39,787 nt of DNA. Source: a virus. A model generated the notes under the pieces. That model had not been told where the DNA came from, made no database searches, and was given only the letters and a program-made list of their open reading frames with translations. Made by a program: the position numbers and the translations under genes. Positions 6,169-14,164 of this stretch are shown here, piece after piece. The stretch lies in IMG/VR virus record IMGVR_UViG_3300048930_000290, positions 1-39,787 of that record. One strand, given 5' to 3'. The first letter of the stretch is position 1; every line of letters starts with the position of its first letter.

Positions 6169-7725
6169 ATGTTGGTGACTTTCAAAGACGGGTTTTTCAC
6201 CGTTCAAGATTTTAATTCTATAGAGAAGATCAAACGCTTTGGTTTCAAAGTCCACCCGGTCACACGGGAACTTGTAACCAAAGACTTCTCGACCGCTTGC
6301 CGTTTGTCAAAGTTCTTTGACATGAAAGCCAAAAAACAATTTGACAGCTATTCAGTCAATGAACTTCTACACAAACGGGCAAGCGTTTTTTCTAAAGCAG
6401 AGCTTGACCCTTACCAAAAAGAAGCGGTGGAGTTTGCACTCTCGCGCAGTCATTCTTACCTTGCGTTAGAGCAAGGCTTGGGCAAAACGGTGATTGCCAT
6501 CTCAGTGATTGAGTCAATCATGCGGCGCTATCCTTATCTCAAAGTCACCATTGTGGTGCCACCTTTCTTAGTGTCGAATTGGATGAGAGAGTTTGAGCGG
6601 TTCTCGTCTTACACTTCGCAAGTGAAAGCAATCAGACAATCTAAAGATATTTTGAATCAAACCTCAAAGCACTTCATTCAGATTGTTGCCGACTCTTTGC
6701 TCATCAAACCTCAAGTGTCAGAATATTTAAAAGCCCACTCCCCTGACCTTGTGATTGTGGATGAGGCTCACAGGTTCAACTCTATAGATGCGAAAAGAAC
6801 AAAAGCCCTTTACTTTGACGGCGGTGGGATCATTAAAGATTCAGAGCGCGTGGTGCTCTTATCGGGAACGCCCATGAGAAACGGGCCAATAGAACTTTAT
6901 CCAAGTCTTTCTCGATTGGCTTTTAAACAGTTGGGCTTTTTGACTTACAGGCAATACGCTTTTCGATATTGTGCAGCGAGAGTCATTCAAGTCACCGCTC
7001 GAAAGAAGATCTTGGATGTTTCAGGCTCATCGAATCTTGGAGAGTTAAAACAAAAGACAAAAGATTTTTTCTTTGTTCGAAGAGTGAAAGACCTTCTCGA
7101 TCTCAAGTCAAAAGATATTCTTGTCACCATTGATGGTGAGAACAACAAGACTCTAAAAGCTTTAGAACTTAAGATCATCAAGCAAGCAAAGATTGGTGAC
7201 ATCATCAACGGTGATTCAGGTCTAGGCGAGATTGCAAGATATAGAAAAGAGATCTCGAAACTTAAAACCTCGCCGGGTATTGAATTCATCGAAAGCCTTT
7301 TAGAAAACAAAGAAAAATCAGTTTTGGTCTTTGGCCATCACCGAGAGATGCTAGAAGATATCCACCACCACTTTTTAAAAATAGGCTCTGGCCTTATCTA
7401 TGGTGGGGTAAAAAACAAAGAGCGCGACGAGATAGAAGAAGACTTCCAATCTGGCAAGATCCGGGTGATTGTGGCGAATGTGGCCGCGATGGTGGGGTTG
7501 AACCTGACACGCGCCGACTATTGTGTATTCGCTGAAAGCTCATGGGTTCCCGCAGACAATGATCAGGCAAAGAAGCGGGCTATAAGGCGCGGCCAGTTAA
7601 AAAAGGTTTTCATCTATCATTTAGCTCTTGCCAACACGCTTGACGAGGTTGTACTCCGTAAGGTCTTAAAAAAAGAAGAAGTCATAAATGAGTTTATCAA
7701 CACCAAAACAAGGGGTAAAAAATGA
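6169..7725 (+). CDS. SNF2-family DEAD/DEAH-box helicase
   Basis: 518 aa superfamily 2 ATPase. Motifs: Q-like DPYQKEAVEFAL, Walker A EQGLGKT (101-107), Walker B DEAH (198-201), SGTP motif III (232-235). The C-terminal RecA domain contains VLVFGHH, GLNLTRADYCVF and an arginine-rich motif VI-like QAKKRAIRRGQ. It starts with a short N-terminal HARP-like segment (MLVTFKDGFFTVQDF). Such helicases are standard in phage replication modules with DUF2800, DUF2815 and family A polymerase, where they probably remodel forks or support recombination. It is the first gene of the rightward operon, and its stop overlaps the next start (ATGA). Confidence 0.88.
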   Translation: MLVTFKDGFFTVQDFNSIEKIKRFGFKVHPVTRELVTKDFSTACRLSKFFDMKAKKQFDSYSVNELLHKRASVFSKAELDPYQKEAVEFALSRSHSYLALEQGLGKTVIAISVIESIMRRYPYLKVTIVVPPFLVSNWMREFERFSSYTSQVKAIRQSKDILNQTSKHFIQIVADSLLIKPQVSEYLKAHSPDLVIVDEAHRFNSIDAKRTKALYFDGGGIIKDSERVVLLSGTPMRNGPIELYPSLSRLAFKQLGFLTYRQYAFRYCAARVIQVTARKKILDVSGSSNLGELKQKTKDFFFVRRVKDLLDLKSKDILVTIDGENNKTLKALELKIIKQAKIGDIINGDSGLGEIARYRKEISKLKTSPGIEFIESLLENKEKSVLVFGHHREMLEDIHHHFLKIGSGLIYGGVKNKERDEIEEDFQSGKIRVIVANVAAMVGLNLTRADYCVFAESSWVPADNDQAKKRAIRRGQLKKVFIYHLALANTLDEVVLRKVLKKEEVINEFINTKTRGKK

Positions 7726-8138
7726 CCATTGAACAAATCTATAAGCTGGCAAAAGACTTTATCGCTCTTGTCGAATCTCAAAACCCACCAAAGGAAGAAG
7801 AGATCAAAGAGACAAAACCAAAAAAGCCAAAAGTCTCGAAACCTAAAAAAGTTGAGGTGGAAGAGATTGAAGAAGTGGAAGAGACTGAAGACACCGAGTC
7901 AGAAGACTTCGAAGATTTTGGTTTAGATGACGAGGAAGAAGCCGCACCCGAGATCACTCAAAAAGATATCATGCTTGCGTTCAAAGAGTTTGTAAAAAAG
8001 AAGAGCACTCAAAAAGGATATACTATTAAGAAAGCAAGAGAAGAAGCCAAAGCGATTTTGACAAAACATAAAGCCAAAAGCGTTGAATCTTTAAAGCCTG
8101 AACTTTATGAAAAAGTCATGGCCATCTTGAGCAAATAA
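7722..8138 (+). CDS. Acidic/lysine low-complexity protein with C-terminal helical domain (138 aa)
   Basis: The start overlaps the helicase stop (ATGA). Residues 20-50 are Lys/Pro/Glu-rich and residues 44-85 are strongly acidic (Glu/Asp). The C-terminal 50 residues form a compact helical unit (KDIMLAFKEFVKKKSTQKGY and following) resembling small C-terminal modules of phage recombination or replication accessory proteins. It could be an adaptor for the helicase or the ssDNA-binding protein. No enzyme motif is seen. Confidence 0.6.
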   Translation: MTIEQIYKLAKDFIALVESQNPPKEEEIKETKPKKPKVSKPKKVEVEEIEEVEETEDTESEDFEDFGLDDEEEAAPEITQKDIMLAFKEFVKKKSTQKGYTIKKAREEAKAILTKHKAKSVESLKPELYEKVMAILSK

Positions 8139-8139
8139 G

Positions 8140-8397
8140 ATGTCTTTACTTCAAGAAAAAGTAAAACCGGAAGTGATACAGGCTTATAGGGTAGTGTTCC
8201 CACTACCCCACATCGAAGTTTTGTTTAAAGACTTTTATCAAGGTGCGATGACAAAACTTCAAGATGATGAGGTGAGCTTGTTTTTCATGGCCTTTATGAG
8301 CGGCGTTTTAACTGCGCTTGACTATGAATCAAACTTCACAAAGTTTTTAAAAGAACAAAATAAGAAAGGCACCAATGAAGATCTATCCAACCCTTGA
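8140..8397 (+). CDS. Hypothetical protein (85 aa)
   Basis: The ATG lies two bases after the previous stop. The protein is helical and soluble, with a hydrophobic middle (VSLFFMAFMSGVLTALDY) that may be a buried helix or weak membrane segment. No family was recognised. It overlaps the next gene by 23 bases, so it belongs to the same rightward operon. Confidence 0.5.
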   Translation: MSLLQEKVKPEVIQAYRVVFPLPHIEVLFKDFYQGAMTKLQDDEVSLFFMAFMSGVLTALDYESNFTKFLKEQNKKGTNEDLSNP

Positions 8398-8989
8398 AAA
8401 ATGTTTGGACCTAACGGGTCTTAAAGACCATGACTGCCACCGAGAACTCCCACGCGATGGTGAGTTCAAAGGCATTGGCCTTGGTGGTGGGTCTATATGC
8501 TTAGAAGAAGCTCTATTCATCGCAGGGGTGTTGGGTGTTGTAAAGCCCGACCATGTGATAGAACTCGGCACTTCGCAAGGCGGGTCAACGGTGGCGATTG
8601 CAAGTGTGATGAAAGACATCTTGCCTAATTCAAAATTCACCACTGTGGATCTCGCACCTGTTCCACCAAAGACGGCCAAAGAGATTGATGAGGCGTTAGA
8701 TCTTGGCATTGAGTGGGTGTTGAGTACCAACTCTTTGGACTATTTAAAAAAGTTTAAGATCGAGCCGGGGCTTCGATACCTTGTGTTCTCTGATACTGAG
8801 ATCAAAGTTAGACCCGATGAGGTCAGTCTTGTTCTAGGCACCTTCCCTTTTGGAACTTACATCATTGTTCACGACACCTCAGATCTTCACCCGTTTGGCC
8901 CGATGAATTTAAGAGATGTGATCTCAATAGACGACGATATTGTAGATCTCCCAAGCCCTCGTGGGATTAGCATCCTAGAGGTAAGATGA
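8375..8989 (+). CDS. Class I SAM-dependent methyltransferase-like protein (CmcI/cephalosporin-hydroxylase-like fold)
   Basis: 204 aa. It has the Rossmann-type motif I VIELGTSQGGS (61-71) and an acidic end of the second strand FTTVDLAP (D92). The later strand YLVFSDTEI is followed by TFPFGTYIIVHDTSD, where His-Asp resembles the metal site of the CmcI group. CmcI-like proteins in phages and polysaccharide loci are usually sugar or small-molecule O-methyltransferases. It is one of four carbohydrate/methyl-transfer genes scattered through the plus-strand operon (with 10351, 14165 and 14740). The substrate is unknown. Confidence 0.65.
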   Translation: MKIYPTLEKCLDLTGLKDHDCHRELPRDGEFKGIGLGGGSICLEEALFIAGVLGVVKPDHVIELGTSQGGSTVAIASVMKDILPNSKFTTVDLAPVPPKTAKEIDEALDLGIEWVLSTNSLDYLKKFKIEPGLRYLVFSDTEIKVRPDEVSLVLGTFPFGTYIIVHDTSDLHPFGPMNLRDVISIDDDIVDLPSPRGISILEVR

Positions 8990-9159
8990 TAACAATATTT
9001 AGAGAGTACCACGTTTTAGAAAAACCCTATTTTGCAATTTGCTTTTTCGCTTTGGAATATCTAGATGAAGAAAATTGTTGGTGTACTTGTGTGACTTTAG
9101 TTCTTTGGAAGAGAGCACTTTCACTAGGGTTTATATGGGCATTTAAAAATAAAGGATGA
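8986..9159 (+). CDS. Small Cys/aromatic-rich protein (57 aa)
   Basis: The ATG at 8986 overlaps the previous stop (ATGA) and GAGG lies just upstream. The protein begins MITIFREYHVLEKPYFAI, has three cysteines in NCWCTC, and ends GFIWAFKNKG. Hydrophobic stretches are short, so a membrane association is possible but not clear. No family was recognised. The main support is the coupled start and coding length. Confidence 0.45.
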   Translation: MITIFREYHVLEKPYFAICFFALEYLDEENCWCTCVTLVLWKRALSLGFIWAFKNKG

Positions 9160-9162
9160 TAG

Positions 9163-9372
9163 ATGGACTGGCCTAAACCTAAAGCTTATTTTAAACCGAG
9201 TCAGAATTATGAAAAATCTTCGGATGGTTTGTTAACCTCAGAACCAGATTTTAAAATTCTGCATCTCTATTTTGAGTCAGATTCAGGGAGATTTTTGGAA
9301 ATGCCTCTAGTCCTCAGCTTAGACCAAGAGCAAAAAATCAAAAAATTTTATGAAGACTACACAAAAAGGTAA
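9163..9372 (+). CDS. Hypothetical protein (69 aa)
   Basis: ATG preceded by GGATGATAG. Soluble and charged, with a helix at the C-terminus (LDQEQKIKKFYEDYTK). No motif was recognised. It is part of the tightly spaced rightward gene string. Confidence 0.45.
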   Translation: MDWPKPKAYFKPSQNYEKSSDGLLTSEPDFKILHLYFESDSGRFLEMPLVLSLDQEQKIKKFYEDYTKR

Positions 9373-9378
9373 GATGAT

Positions 9379-9711
9379 ATGAAAAAAGGTTTGAGTGCAT
9401 TTGTGAGGTTGCAAGAAAAAGTCTCACGTGGTGAGCCTGATGTTTTTTATGGCGTTCTCTTAGGCGATACTAAAGATGAGTATCACACCATAAGCGTTGA
9501 GGCTTGCGATCATCCTACGATATCTCGGTATGAGTTCGCAAAAGAAGATTGGATCATAGAAGAAGCACAGAAAGAAAAAGTGCTTCATTGGTTTAAAGGT
9601 GGCATGAACTACCGAACGAAACAGCTCATAGATGCTGAGTTTGAGCTAGACCATCAGAAGTTAAAAATGAAAGAAGATCAAGATTTTTTCGATATGCTTT
9701 TTACGAGGTGA
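9379..9711 (+). CDS. Hypothetical protein (110 aa)
   Basis: ATG preceded by AAAGGTAAGATGAT. The soluble protein begins MKKGLSAFVRLQEKV, with a beta-rich middle (VFYGVLLGDTKDEYHTISV) and a helical charged C-terminus. No family was recognised. The two neighbouring small ORFs downstream are coupled to it. Confidence 0.5.
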   Translation: MKKGLSAFVRLQEKVSRGEPDVFYGVLLGDTKDEYHTISVEACDHPTISRYEFAKEDWIIEEAQKEKVLHWFKGGMNYRTKQLIDAEFELDHQKLKMKEDQDFFDMLFTR

Positions 9712-9715
9712 TCTC

Positions 9716-9912
9716 ATGGCAATAAATGAAATCGAGCTAGACCCAAAAGCCGTGGTGAAAAACATCACTTTGGTGGTGAGCACGAAAAAGCTCGAAAGTA
9801 TTTGAGGGTAAGGATGACAATTGCGAAGTGGTTTTTCTTTATAGGTGCTGCGATCCTTGGATGCAATATAGAGTTTGAAGCCTACACAAAAGAAGCAGAG
9901 CGCAACAAATAA
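9716..9912 (+). pseudogene. Small phage protein apparently split in two frames
   Basis: ATG 9716 opens a 29-codon frame (MAINEIELDPKAVVKNITLV...) that stops at 9803-9805. One base back, the frame starting at 9802 continues LRVRMTIAKWFFFIGAAILG and more, to TAA at 9910-9912. The two parts together look like one common 50-60 aa phage protein (LDPKAVV... followed by a R-R-hydrophobic helix and GCNIEFE). A missing T in ATTTG would explain the split. Alternatively the second part starts on its own at ATG 9814 with AGGGTAAGG as Shine-Dalgarno, giving a 32-aa membrane/lipoprotein-like peptide. Confidence 0.5.
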
Positions 9913-9975
9913 ATTTTTCTAGCTTATAAAAAAAGTTCAATCTAGATTGTTCTCTCAACCTATGGGGGCACAACT

Positions 9976-10344
9976 ATGAAACTTCTAATCTTATCACTTT
10001 TTTTGTTTTCAAATCTTGCACTGGCCAAAGGCTCATTCATGGCGCAACCAACCTATGACGAGACAACGGGTCGAACCTTCCCGGTCTTTGGGCTTTCAAT
10101 TTATGAAAACCTTTTCACCAAAAAGATCGCCTTCAATTCTTGGTCCGGGATCGGGAACTTGCCGGAATATGAGTTGATGGATAAGACCACAACCAATGAC
10201 GCTTGGTGGATGACCACAAGAAACCAGATTGATATCCATCACCGACGAGTGACTTTCTCACCCGGTGTTCAAGTTCTAAAGACCACTGAAGATCAGGCGT
10301 GGAACACGCGCTATTACTTACGCATGACCTTCCAACTCTGGTAA
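9976..10344 (+). CDS. Exported beta-rich protein, possibly outer-membrane (122 aa)
   Basis: Signal peptide MKLLILSLFLFSNLALA with cleavage before KGS. Strong Shine-Dalgarno GGGGG at -8. The mature part alternates polar and hydrophobic residues and ends YYLRMTFQLW, a terminal aromatic strand as in small outer-membrane barrels. It is directly upstream of the membrane glycosyltransferase (6-base gap), so it may act with that enzyme in secreting or altering a surface polymer. No family was recognised. Confidence 0.6.
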   Translation: MKLLILSLFLFSNLALAKGSFMAQPTYDETTGRTFPVFGLSIYENLFTKKIAFNSWSGIGNLPEYELMDKTTTNDAWWMTTRNQIDIHHRRVTFSPGVQVLKTTEDQAWNTRYYLRMTFQLW

Positions 10345-10350
10345 GTTGAC

Positions 10351-11874
10351 ATGATCCTGCCCACTCCACCGAGTGGCGATGAAAAAACGGCATATATTGG
10401 CACGAGAAGATTTTTATTCTACGTGCCAAGCTTTATCGCGTTTGTTTTGTTGGTCACTGGTATCTTTCTTTTTTCTTTCTCTAATCCTCATTTTTATGTC
10501 TACGCTCTCTTTGGTGCGGTCATAACTTTTTATCTTGGTGTGTCTTACTTTATTGGCTTTACAGGCCATGACTTTAATTTTATCTATCACAAGGCAATCG
10601 TTCGCGATTGGTCTGCGGCGATGGATAGGTGGGGCACTCATCCAAGTGTTGATATTTTTTATTGCACCTGCGGTGAAGACTCTCGCCTCATATCAAACGC
10701 CATGAAGTGGATCTCAAAGATTGAGTATAAGGGGCGTCTTAACGTCTTTGTGCTCGATGATGGCGCAAGCCCTTGGGTGAGGGCTTATGCTGAAACCTAT
10801 GGGTTCAACTACATCGTAAGACCTGATAGACCTCATTTAAAAAAGGCGGGCAATCTGCGCCACGCTTTTGCTCAAACAAGTGGTGACTTTATCTTGGTTC
10901 TCGATGCAGACTTTTGCCCCAACCGCGACATTCTTTCTGAGATGATACCTCATATGAAAAAGGATGAGCGCATAGGCATCTTGCAAAGCCCTCAATATTT
11001 CACCATAAGGGATGGTCAAAGCCCGATCGAAAAAGGCGCGGCCTACATTCAAGAGTTGTTCTACCGGATGATTCAAGTCTCAAGAAACCACTATGATGCT
11101 TCAATCTGCGTTGGCACTTGTGCGCTCTACAGAAGGCAAGCATTAGAGCCCTTTGGTGGCACTGCACCCATCGGATATTCTGAAGATGTCCACACGGGCT
11201 TTCAGATCATGCAACACGGGTGGAAGGTTAAATACATCCCGATAAACTTAGCAAAAGGTGTTTGCCCCGATACGTTGCCAGCTTTCTTCATGCAACAATA
11301 CAGGTGGGCAATGGGATCGATCACACTTTTCTTAAACCCAGAGTTTTGGAAGAGCCACCTCACTGTCATGCAAAGGCTTTGCTATTTGTCAGGAATGTTT
11401 TACTACATGGTCACAGGTGTGGCCGTAGTATTGACACCACTCCCCGCCATGATTTTGCTTGCATGGTATCCTGAACAGATCATGTGGTTTAACGCCGTCT
11501 TCTCAGTACCAAGCTTTCTCTTTGGTGTCTTTGGTGTGGCCATGTGGACCAAAGCACCCTTTGGATGGTACGCCCCCGCAATTAGGCAAGTTTCATTTTA
11601 CGCCCACCTATTCGCGTTCAAAGATAAAATCTTAGGAACCCTCGCCCCTTGGGAGTCTACGGGCGCAGTTAAGAAGTCGAACCGCTTTGATAGTTTTTAT
11701 AAGCTCTTCATGGGGTGGTCACTGATTCAGATTGTGTGGGCCATGGGCTTTGTGATTTTGAGAGTTCAAGAGTTTGCGTTCTATCATTTTTTACCAACTC
11801 TTTTTTTCTCTTGCTTCAATGCCTTCATTGCTTTTAAGGTCTACCAGTTTTCAAAGATTGGTGGTGAAAAATGA
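10351..11874 (+). CDS. Membrane glycosyltransferase family 2, cellulose-synthase-like (507 aa)
   Basis: Processive-type GT2. Two transmembrane helices at about 22-43 and 48-70 are followed by the cytosolic catalytic domain. It has VLDDGAS (D136, D137, UDP binding), the metal-binding LDADF (D185, D187), catalytic acid in GYSEDVHTGF (E278, D279) and QQYRW (315-319), the Q(Q/R)xRW acceptor/translocation motif. Four or more further membrane helices occupy about 340-500. This is the layout of BcsA/hyaluronan-synthase-like enzymes that make and export a beta-linked polysaccharide. Such an enzyme in a phage suggests that infected cells change their surface, for example to block superinfection. The donor sugar is unknown. 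Confidence 0.85.
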   Translation: MILPTPPSGDEKTAYIGTRRFLFYVPSFIAFVLLVTGIFLFSFSNPHFYVYALFGAVITFYLGVSYFIGFTGHDFNFIYHKAIVRDWSAAMDRWGTHPSVDIFYCTCGEDSRLISNAMKWISKIEYKGRLNVFVLDDGASPWVRAYAETYGFNYIVRPDRPHLKKAGNLRHAFAQTSGDFILVLDADFCPNRDILSEMIPHMKKDERIGILQSPQYFTIRDGQSPIEKGAAYIQELFYRMIQVSRNHYDASICVGTCALYRRQALEPFGGTAPIGYSEDVHTGFQIMQHGWKVKYIPINLAKGVCPDTLPAFFMQQYRWAMGSITLFLNPEFWKSHLTVMQRLCYLSGMFYYMVTGVAVVLTPLPAMILLAWYPEQIMWFNAVFSVPSFLFGVFGVAMWTKAPFGWYAPAIRQVSFYAHLFAFKDKILGTLAPWESTGAVKKSNRFDSFYKLFMGWSLIQIVWAMGFVILRVQEFAFYHFLPTLFFSCFNAFIAFKVYQFSKIGGEK

Positions 11875-12086
11875 AGCTTAAACATCTTTTTAAAAATGAA
11901 AACATCGAAGAAGACTTTATCGAAAACCACTTCGAAGGTGACTATTGGGAGAAAGCAAAAGACTTTTTAGACCACAATTGGGAACGGCAAGTCGCCACTC
12001 TTTCAGAAAAACAAATCGAGTGGGCTCATAAGATCTTAGAAGACTGCGTCGAAAAAAGAATTGACTTGCAATCAAGTAGGCGCTGA
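11871..12086 (+). CDS. Hypothetical protein (71 aa)
   Basis: The ATG overlaps the GT2 stop (ATGA), so translation is coupled. Charged helical protein with two Trp in the second half (HNWERQV, KQIEWAHKIL). No family was recognised. Confidence 0.5.
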   Translation: MKLKHLFKNENIEEDFIENHFEGDYWEKAKDFLDHNWERQVATLSEKQIEWAHKILEDCVEKRIDLQSSRR

Positions 12087-12119
12087 CCTAAGACTCTTAA
12101 AAAACCGTGGGGGTTATCA

Positions 12120-12350
12120 ATGGCAAACTATCATCGCTTTACAAAGAGAGTCGCAAAGCGTGAGGGCGGGAAGATCAATCTATCAATCGCTCAAATCAAT
12201 GAAGTCATCAAGTGTGCAGTAGAAGAGATTGTCACCGATTATTCATCTCTAAGAGACTTCAATGACTACGTCGAAAAGGTGAGATCAAATCTCAACCGAG
12301 AACTTTTAAGAAAATCTCGCAGTTCTAAACTTCAAAAGTCAAAAGTTTAA
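12120..12350 (+). CDS. Hypothetical basic helical protein (76 aa)
   Basis: GTGGGGG lies eight bases before ATG. Basic, helix-forming sequence (MANYHRFTKRVAKREGGKI). It may bind nucleic acid. It sits immediately before the DUF2800 nuclease gene (8-base gap) and is likely cotranscribed with it. No motif gives a function. Confidence 0.5.
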   Translation: MANYHRFTKRVAKREGGKINLSIAQINEVIKCAVEEIVTDYSSLRDFNDYVEKVRSNLNRELLRKSRSSKLQKSKV

Positions 12351-12358
12351 AACTCACC

Positions 12359-13174
12359 ATGAAGAAACATTCTGAACTATCGGCATCGGGTTCCGAGAGG
12401 TGGCTCAATTGCCCCGCATCGGTGAAACTATCAAGGGAAGTGGAACCACTACCCGATTCGAAAGCGGCATTGGAAGGCACCAAAGCCCATGATCTTTTAG
12501 AGATGTGGCTCAATCACTATTTAAGAGTGGGTGCAAAAAATATTCTGATCAAAGGCTATCCCGCCGATATGATCGAAGCGGTAAAAAAAGCGGTGAGCTT
12601 TATCGTGAAAAGATCCCACCAAAAAGAACTCATACCAGAAGAAAAGATCTCTTTAGAGTTCATCCACCCCTCAATGTTTGGAACCGCTGATGTCCAGATT
12701 GTCGAGCACTTCGGTGAGCTTGAAGTGTGGGATTATAAACACGGTGTGGGCAAGGTTGTGGATATCGTTGATAAGTCAGGTGAGATCAATTCACAACTGG
12801 CCTACTACGCTTTGGGCGTGGCTCATAAGTTTGATTTTGATTTTGAGAAGATCACCATTGGTGTCATACAACCAAGAGCAAAGTTTTATAAATCATCAAA
12901 GCATGGTGAAGAGTACCACGATGAATCGGGCTTTATCAGATCAAAGACTCTCACACCAAAAGAATTAAAAAGGTGGGTTGATAAGTTTAAGAGAGGAGTT
13001 GACGCGGTTCACTCGAAAGACCCTGACATCAATCCGGGCTCATGGTGTTGGTTTTGCCCGGCAAAAAAAATCTGTCCTGAATATGTGGACCAGAGAGCGT
13101 CTACCATGTTTGATGACAATGAGGCTTTCTTCGATGACTACGCGGCGATGTTTGATGACAATTTAGGGTTTTAA
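12359..13174 (+). CDS. DUF2800 Cas4/RecB-like PD-(D/E)XK nuclease
   Basis: 271 aa. The N-terminus SASGSERWLNCPASVKLS contains Cys18. The conserved GTKAHDLLE gives the His of motif I. FGTADVQIVE and LEVWDYKHG supply the catalytic Asp, Asp and Lys of the PD-(D/E)XK fold. INSQLAYYALG is the usual QxxxY motif. Cys230, Cys233 and Cys239 (WCWFCPAKKIC) with Cys18 form a likely 4Fe-4S cluster as in Cas4/AddB. The family is a regular partner of DUF2815 and family A polymerase in phage replication modules, presumably as an exonuclease for recombination-dependent replication. Confidence 0.85.
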   Translation: MKKHSELSASGSERWLNCPASVKLSREVEPLPDSKAALEGTKAHDLLEMWLNHYLRVGAKNILIKGYPADMIEAVKKAVSFIVKRSHQKELIPEEKISLEFIHPSMFGTADVQIVEHFGELEVWDYKHGVGKVVDIVDKSGEINSQLAYYALGVAHKFDFDFEKITIGVIQPRAKFYKSSKHGEEYHDESGFIRSKTLTPKELKRWVDKFKRGVDAVHSKDPDINPGSWCWFCPAKKICPEYVDQRASTMFDDNEAFFDDYAAMFDDNLGF

Positions 13175-13189
13175 AAAACGAGGTGAAAG

Positions 13190-13432
13190 ATGAAAAAGAA
13201 AACAAAGAAAAAAGCAAAAAAGGTTTTAAAGAAAAAGAAAGCTGTAAAGAAAACACCTTTAAAGAAAAAGAAGAAGGTGGTTGAAAAGAAACCGCGCTTT
13301 AAAAAGAAGGTGACAATTGATAGCATTGTCAAAGAGTTCATGACTGAAGAAGATGAGAACTTTGGCATCCATGCAACCGATGATTTTTTAGATCCTATCA
13401 ATGCGGCGATTGACGAGAACTTTATTTTTTAA
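13190..13432 (+). CDS. Histone-like lysine-rich N-terminus with acidic C-terminus (80 aa)
   Basis: The first 45 residues are almost half lysine (KKKTKKKAKKVLKKKK), followed by an acidic segment (EEDENFGIHATDDFLD). It resembles short DNA-coating or condensing tails. It lies between the nuclease and ssDNA-binding genes with its own GAGG Shine-Dalgarno. It may bind DNA non-specifically or act as a scaffold for those proteins. No family was recognised. Confidence 0.6.
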   Translation: MKKKTKKKAKKVLKKKKAVKKTPLKKKKKVVEKKPRFKKKVTIDSIVKEFMTEEDENFGIHATDDFLDPINAAIDENFIF

Positions 13433-13458
13433 ACAAACAAAAAAGGAAGGCAAAAAAC

Positions 13459-14052
13459 ATGAAGTCAAAAAAAGTAAAACTTAAAACTGATCTCAAAGGT
13501 GTGAAGTTCACAACACCAATCTTTAGGATGAGCTTCCCCCAACTTATAAAACCAAAAGCTTTTCAAGAGGGAGCAAAACCCGCTTATTCTGTAGTGATGC
13601 TCTTTGATAAAGATCAAGATTTATCCGAGATGAAAAAGGCAATCCTAAAAGCGGGTCAAGAAGGCTTTGGTCCAGACCGCAAGAGTTGGCCAGAAGTATC
13701 TTTGCCGTGGCGAGATGGTGACTCTCAAGAGTATGAAGGCTATGCCGATAAAATTTATGCGACTGCAAAATCATATAACCGCATCCTGCTAGTGGACCGG
13801 GATAAGCAAAAGATTTTAGACGAGTCAGAGATCTACGGCGGTTGCTATGGCCGGGCGGTTTGTGTTGCAAAGGCTACTGAATCAGGGGGCAAGTTTTTCA
13901 TCACTCTCTATCTTCAAGGGGTTCAAAAAATAAAAGATGGTGAGGCTTTCGGTGCGGGCGCTTCAGTTCATGACTTCGAAGATCTAGAAGATGATAACAC
14001 TTTAGAAGATGATGTTGATGATTCAGATGATGATGATGGATTAGGATTCTAA
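13459..14052 (+). CDS. DUF2815 single-stranded DNA-binding protein
   Basis: 197 aa. The N-terminal region LKGVKFTTPIFRMSFPQLIKP and PAYSVVMLFDK match the OB-fold-like DUF2815 family, followed by NRILLVDRD and YGGCYGRAVCVAKA. The C-terminus is a long acidic tail (about residues 172-197) ending DDDDGLGF, typical of SSB proteins that recruit partner enzymes. Preceded by AAGGAAGG. It works with the DUF2800 nuclease and the polymerase in this operon. Terminator-like structures follow. Confidence 0.85.
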   Translation: MKSKKVKLKTDLKGVKFTTPIFRMSFPQLIKPKAFQEGAKPAYSVVMLFDKDQDLSEMKKAILKAGQEGFGPDRKSWPEVSLPWRDGDSQEYEGYADKIYATAKSYNRILLVDRDKQKILDESEIYGGCYGRAVCVAKATESGGKFFITLYLQGVQKIKDGEAFGAGASVHDFEDLEDDNTLEDDVDDSDDDDGLGF

Positions 14053-14054
14053 AA

Positions 14055-14130
14055 TTTTGTTGATGGCGTAAAAACGAAAGCTTGACCCACCACGTGATCG
14101 CACCACTCGTTTTTAAAAGCCACCAACAAA
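14055..14130 (+). ncRNA. Structured untranslated RNA element
   Basis: Nested inverted repeats form a long helix. TTTGTTG (14056-14062) pairs with CAACAAA (14124-14130). GGC (14065-14067) pairs with GCC (14119-14121). AAAAACGA (14070-14077) pairs with TCGTTTTT (14107-14114). The 29-base apical part contains a small GTG-ATCG-CAC hairpin. It precedes a rho-independent terminator and a methyltransferase gene. It could be a 3' stabiliser of the SSB mRNA, a small RNA, or a cis-regulator. No known class was recognised. Confidence 0.4.
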
Positions 14131-14163
14131 GAGCGTGGCCCCGGCTATACGGGGCGCTTTTTA
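14131..14163 (+). terminator. Rho-independent terminator after the ssDNA-binding gene
   Basis: Stem GCCCCG (14138-14143) and CGGGGC (14150-14155) with a six-base loop GCTATA, extended by AGC/GCT with a small bulge, then TTTTT (14158-14162). It ends, or partly attenuates, the transcript before the TylF-like gene. Because the following gene starts at the end of this hairpin, some read-through is likely. Confidence 0.75.
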
Positions 14164-14164
14164 T

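Noticed and set aside
6987-7310. Antisense ORF in the helicase gene
   Set aside because: Random composition; no start signal or family pattern.
8383-8730. Antisense 115-codon ORF opposite the CmcI-like gene
   Set aside because: No ribosome site, no motif, and the plus-strand gene has clear methyltransferase features. It was compared with the intein case and lacks its family signature.
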